From: Xanthobacteraceae bacterium
GTDB lineage: Bacteria; Pseudomonadota; Alphaproteobacteria; Rhizobiales; Xanthobacteraceae
DNA: 64,000 nucleotides
Direction of reading: 5' to 3'
Assembly: GCA_019746135.1 (NCBI GenBank)
Contig: JAIESI010000032.1
Coordinates: 1-64,000, forward strand
The notes under the pieces are model-generated. The model was not told where the DNA came from and searched no databases. It saw only the letters and a list, made by a program, of their open reading frames with translations. Made by a program: the position numbers and the translations under genes. Position 1 is the stretch's first letter. Each line of letters starts with the position of its first letter. Shown here in pieces: positions 63,457 through 64,000 of the stretch.

Positions 63457-64000
63457 ATGACCGACAAGCGCCACACCATCGTCTACTGGACCGGCTTCTG
63501 CGTCGTCATGGCGCTGCTGATCGCAGCGCCCTTGGTGCTGCCGGAGTTCTGGCGGCGCTTTCTCACCGAGATCCTGATCTGGGGCCTGCTGGCGATGTCG
63601 TCCGACATCCTGATCGGCTACACCGGCATGGTCTCGTTCGGGCACTCGGCGTTCTTCGGGCTCGGCATGTATGGGGCCGCCGCGGCGCTGCTGATGGTCG
63701 CGCCGCCCAATCTGCTTCTGGCGCTGATCTTCGGCCTCGTCGCCGCCGCCCTGGTCTCGACCTTCGTCGCCTATTTCTCGACGCGGCTGCGCGACATCTA
63801 CTTCGCCATCACCACGCTCATTTTCTCGCAGATCTTCTACGTCATCATCTTCACCTGGACCGAGGTCACCGGCGGCGAGAACGGCCTGTCGTTCCGCCGC
63901 CCCGCGCTCGGCATTCCCGGCATCTGGACCACGCCGTTCACCTCCGAGACGCTGCACTGGTTCGTGCTGGCGGTGGTGGCGGCGTCCTACCTGATCCTGC
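63457..64000 (+). CDS. LivM-type permease, transporter 2 (partial, cut by window end)
   Basis: The first 181 residues are present. After a short polar start come helices and the LivM motif IGYTGMVSFGHSAFFGLGMYG, then LRDIYFAITTLIFSQIFYVI and the extracytoplasmic TEVTGGENGLSFRRP segment. The gene continues beyond base 64000. Confidence 0.92.
   Translation, partial: MTDKRHTIVYWTGFCVVMALLIAAPLVLPEFWRRFLTEILIWGLLAMSSDILIGYTGMVSFGHSAFFGLGMYGAAAALLMVAPPNLLLALIFGLVAAALVSTFVAYFSTRLRDIYFAITTLIFSQIFYVIIFTWTEVTGGENGLSFRRPALGIPGIWTTPFTSETLHWFVLAVVAASYLIL

Overview
The window looks like a chromosomal stretch of a high-GC alphaproteobacterium of the order Hyphomicrobiales (Bradyrhizobium or Xanthobacteraceae-like). 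This rests on strong GC bias, family make-up (IorAB, many TRAP/TTT/HAAT receptors, group III truncated globins, EcfG-lineage style small proteins) and GC-rich palindromic repeats between genes. No phage, CRISPR or plasmid functions are visible. The only mobile-element trace is a decayed IS21 istB fragment beside a tRNA-Gln gene.

Layout. 0.1-2.9 kb: alkylation repair (Ada, 3-methyladenine glycosylase) and a TagD-like nucleotidyltransferase. 3.1-6.9 kb: a nitric-oxide-type cluster with an NsrR-like Rrf2 regulator, two group III truncated globins, a DUF6522-like protein, a truncated carboxymuconolactone-decarboxylase-family gene and a broken ric/ytfE gene, organised around two inverted repeats. 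6.9-8.3 kb: IS21 remnant, tRNA-Gln, a short conserved protein and a gene-free block of nested palindromes. 8.3-16.6 kb: a complete-looking aerobic CoA pathway for 2-aminobenzoate (anthranilate): fused FAD monooxygenase/old-yellow-enzyme reductase, SDR, MarR, crotonase, acyl-CoA dehydrogenase, CoA ligase and RidA.

16.8-24.5 kb: IorB/IorA (arylpyruvate oxidoreductase) divergent from a TRAP transporter. 24.5-27.3 kb: an ABC importer of the nitrate/sulfonate/NMT1 class. 27.5-31.9 kb: cold-shock protein, several small basic or secreted proteins, a frameshifted sterol-desaturase-family gene, a VOC protein and an FAD monooxygenase. 31.9-36.3 kb: FecR and CHASE2-PAS-GGDEF-EAL proteins plus a PilZ protein. 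36.3-44.5 kb: a second aromatic-acid locus (CoA ligase, enoyl-CoA hydratase, TTT receptor, FAD monooxygenase, Rieske dioxygenase alpha and beta) divergent from a UbiD-type decarboxylase. 44.5-53.4 kb: a matrixin-like protease, a circularly permuted ATP-grasp / alpha-E pair, a Spy-like protein with a two-component system, a transglutaminase, a NodB-type deacetylase and a second transglutaminase-like protein. 53.6-64.0 kb: a DUF1445 protein and two consecutive five-gene branched-chain/aromatic (HAAT) ABC importers, the last gene cut by the window end.

Taken together the window describes a soil or rhizosphere heterotroph that takes up and degrades aromatic and 2-oxo acids through CoA thioesters. 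The least understood part is the ATP-grasp/alpha-E/transglutaminase locus, which carries an envelope-type two-component system inside it. All functional calls come from motif reading of translated sequence; no database search or alignment was run.
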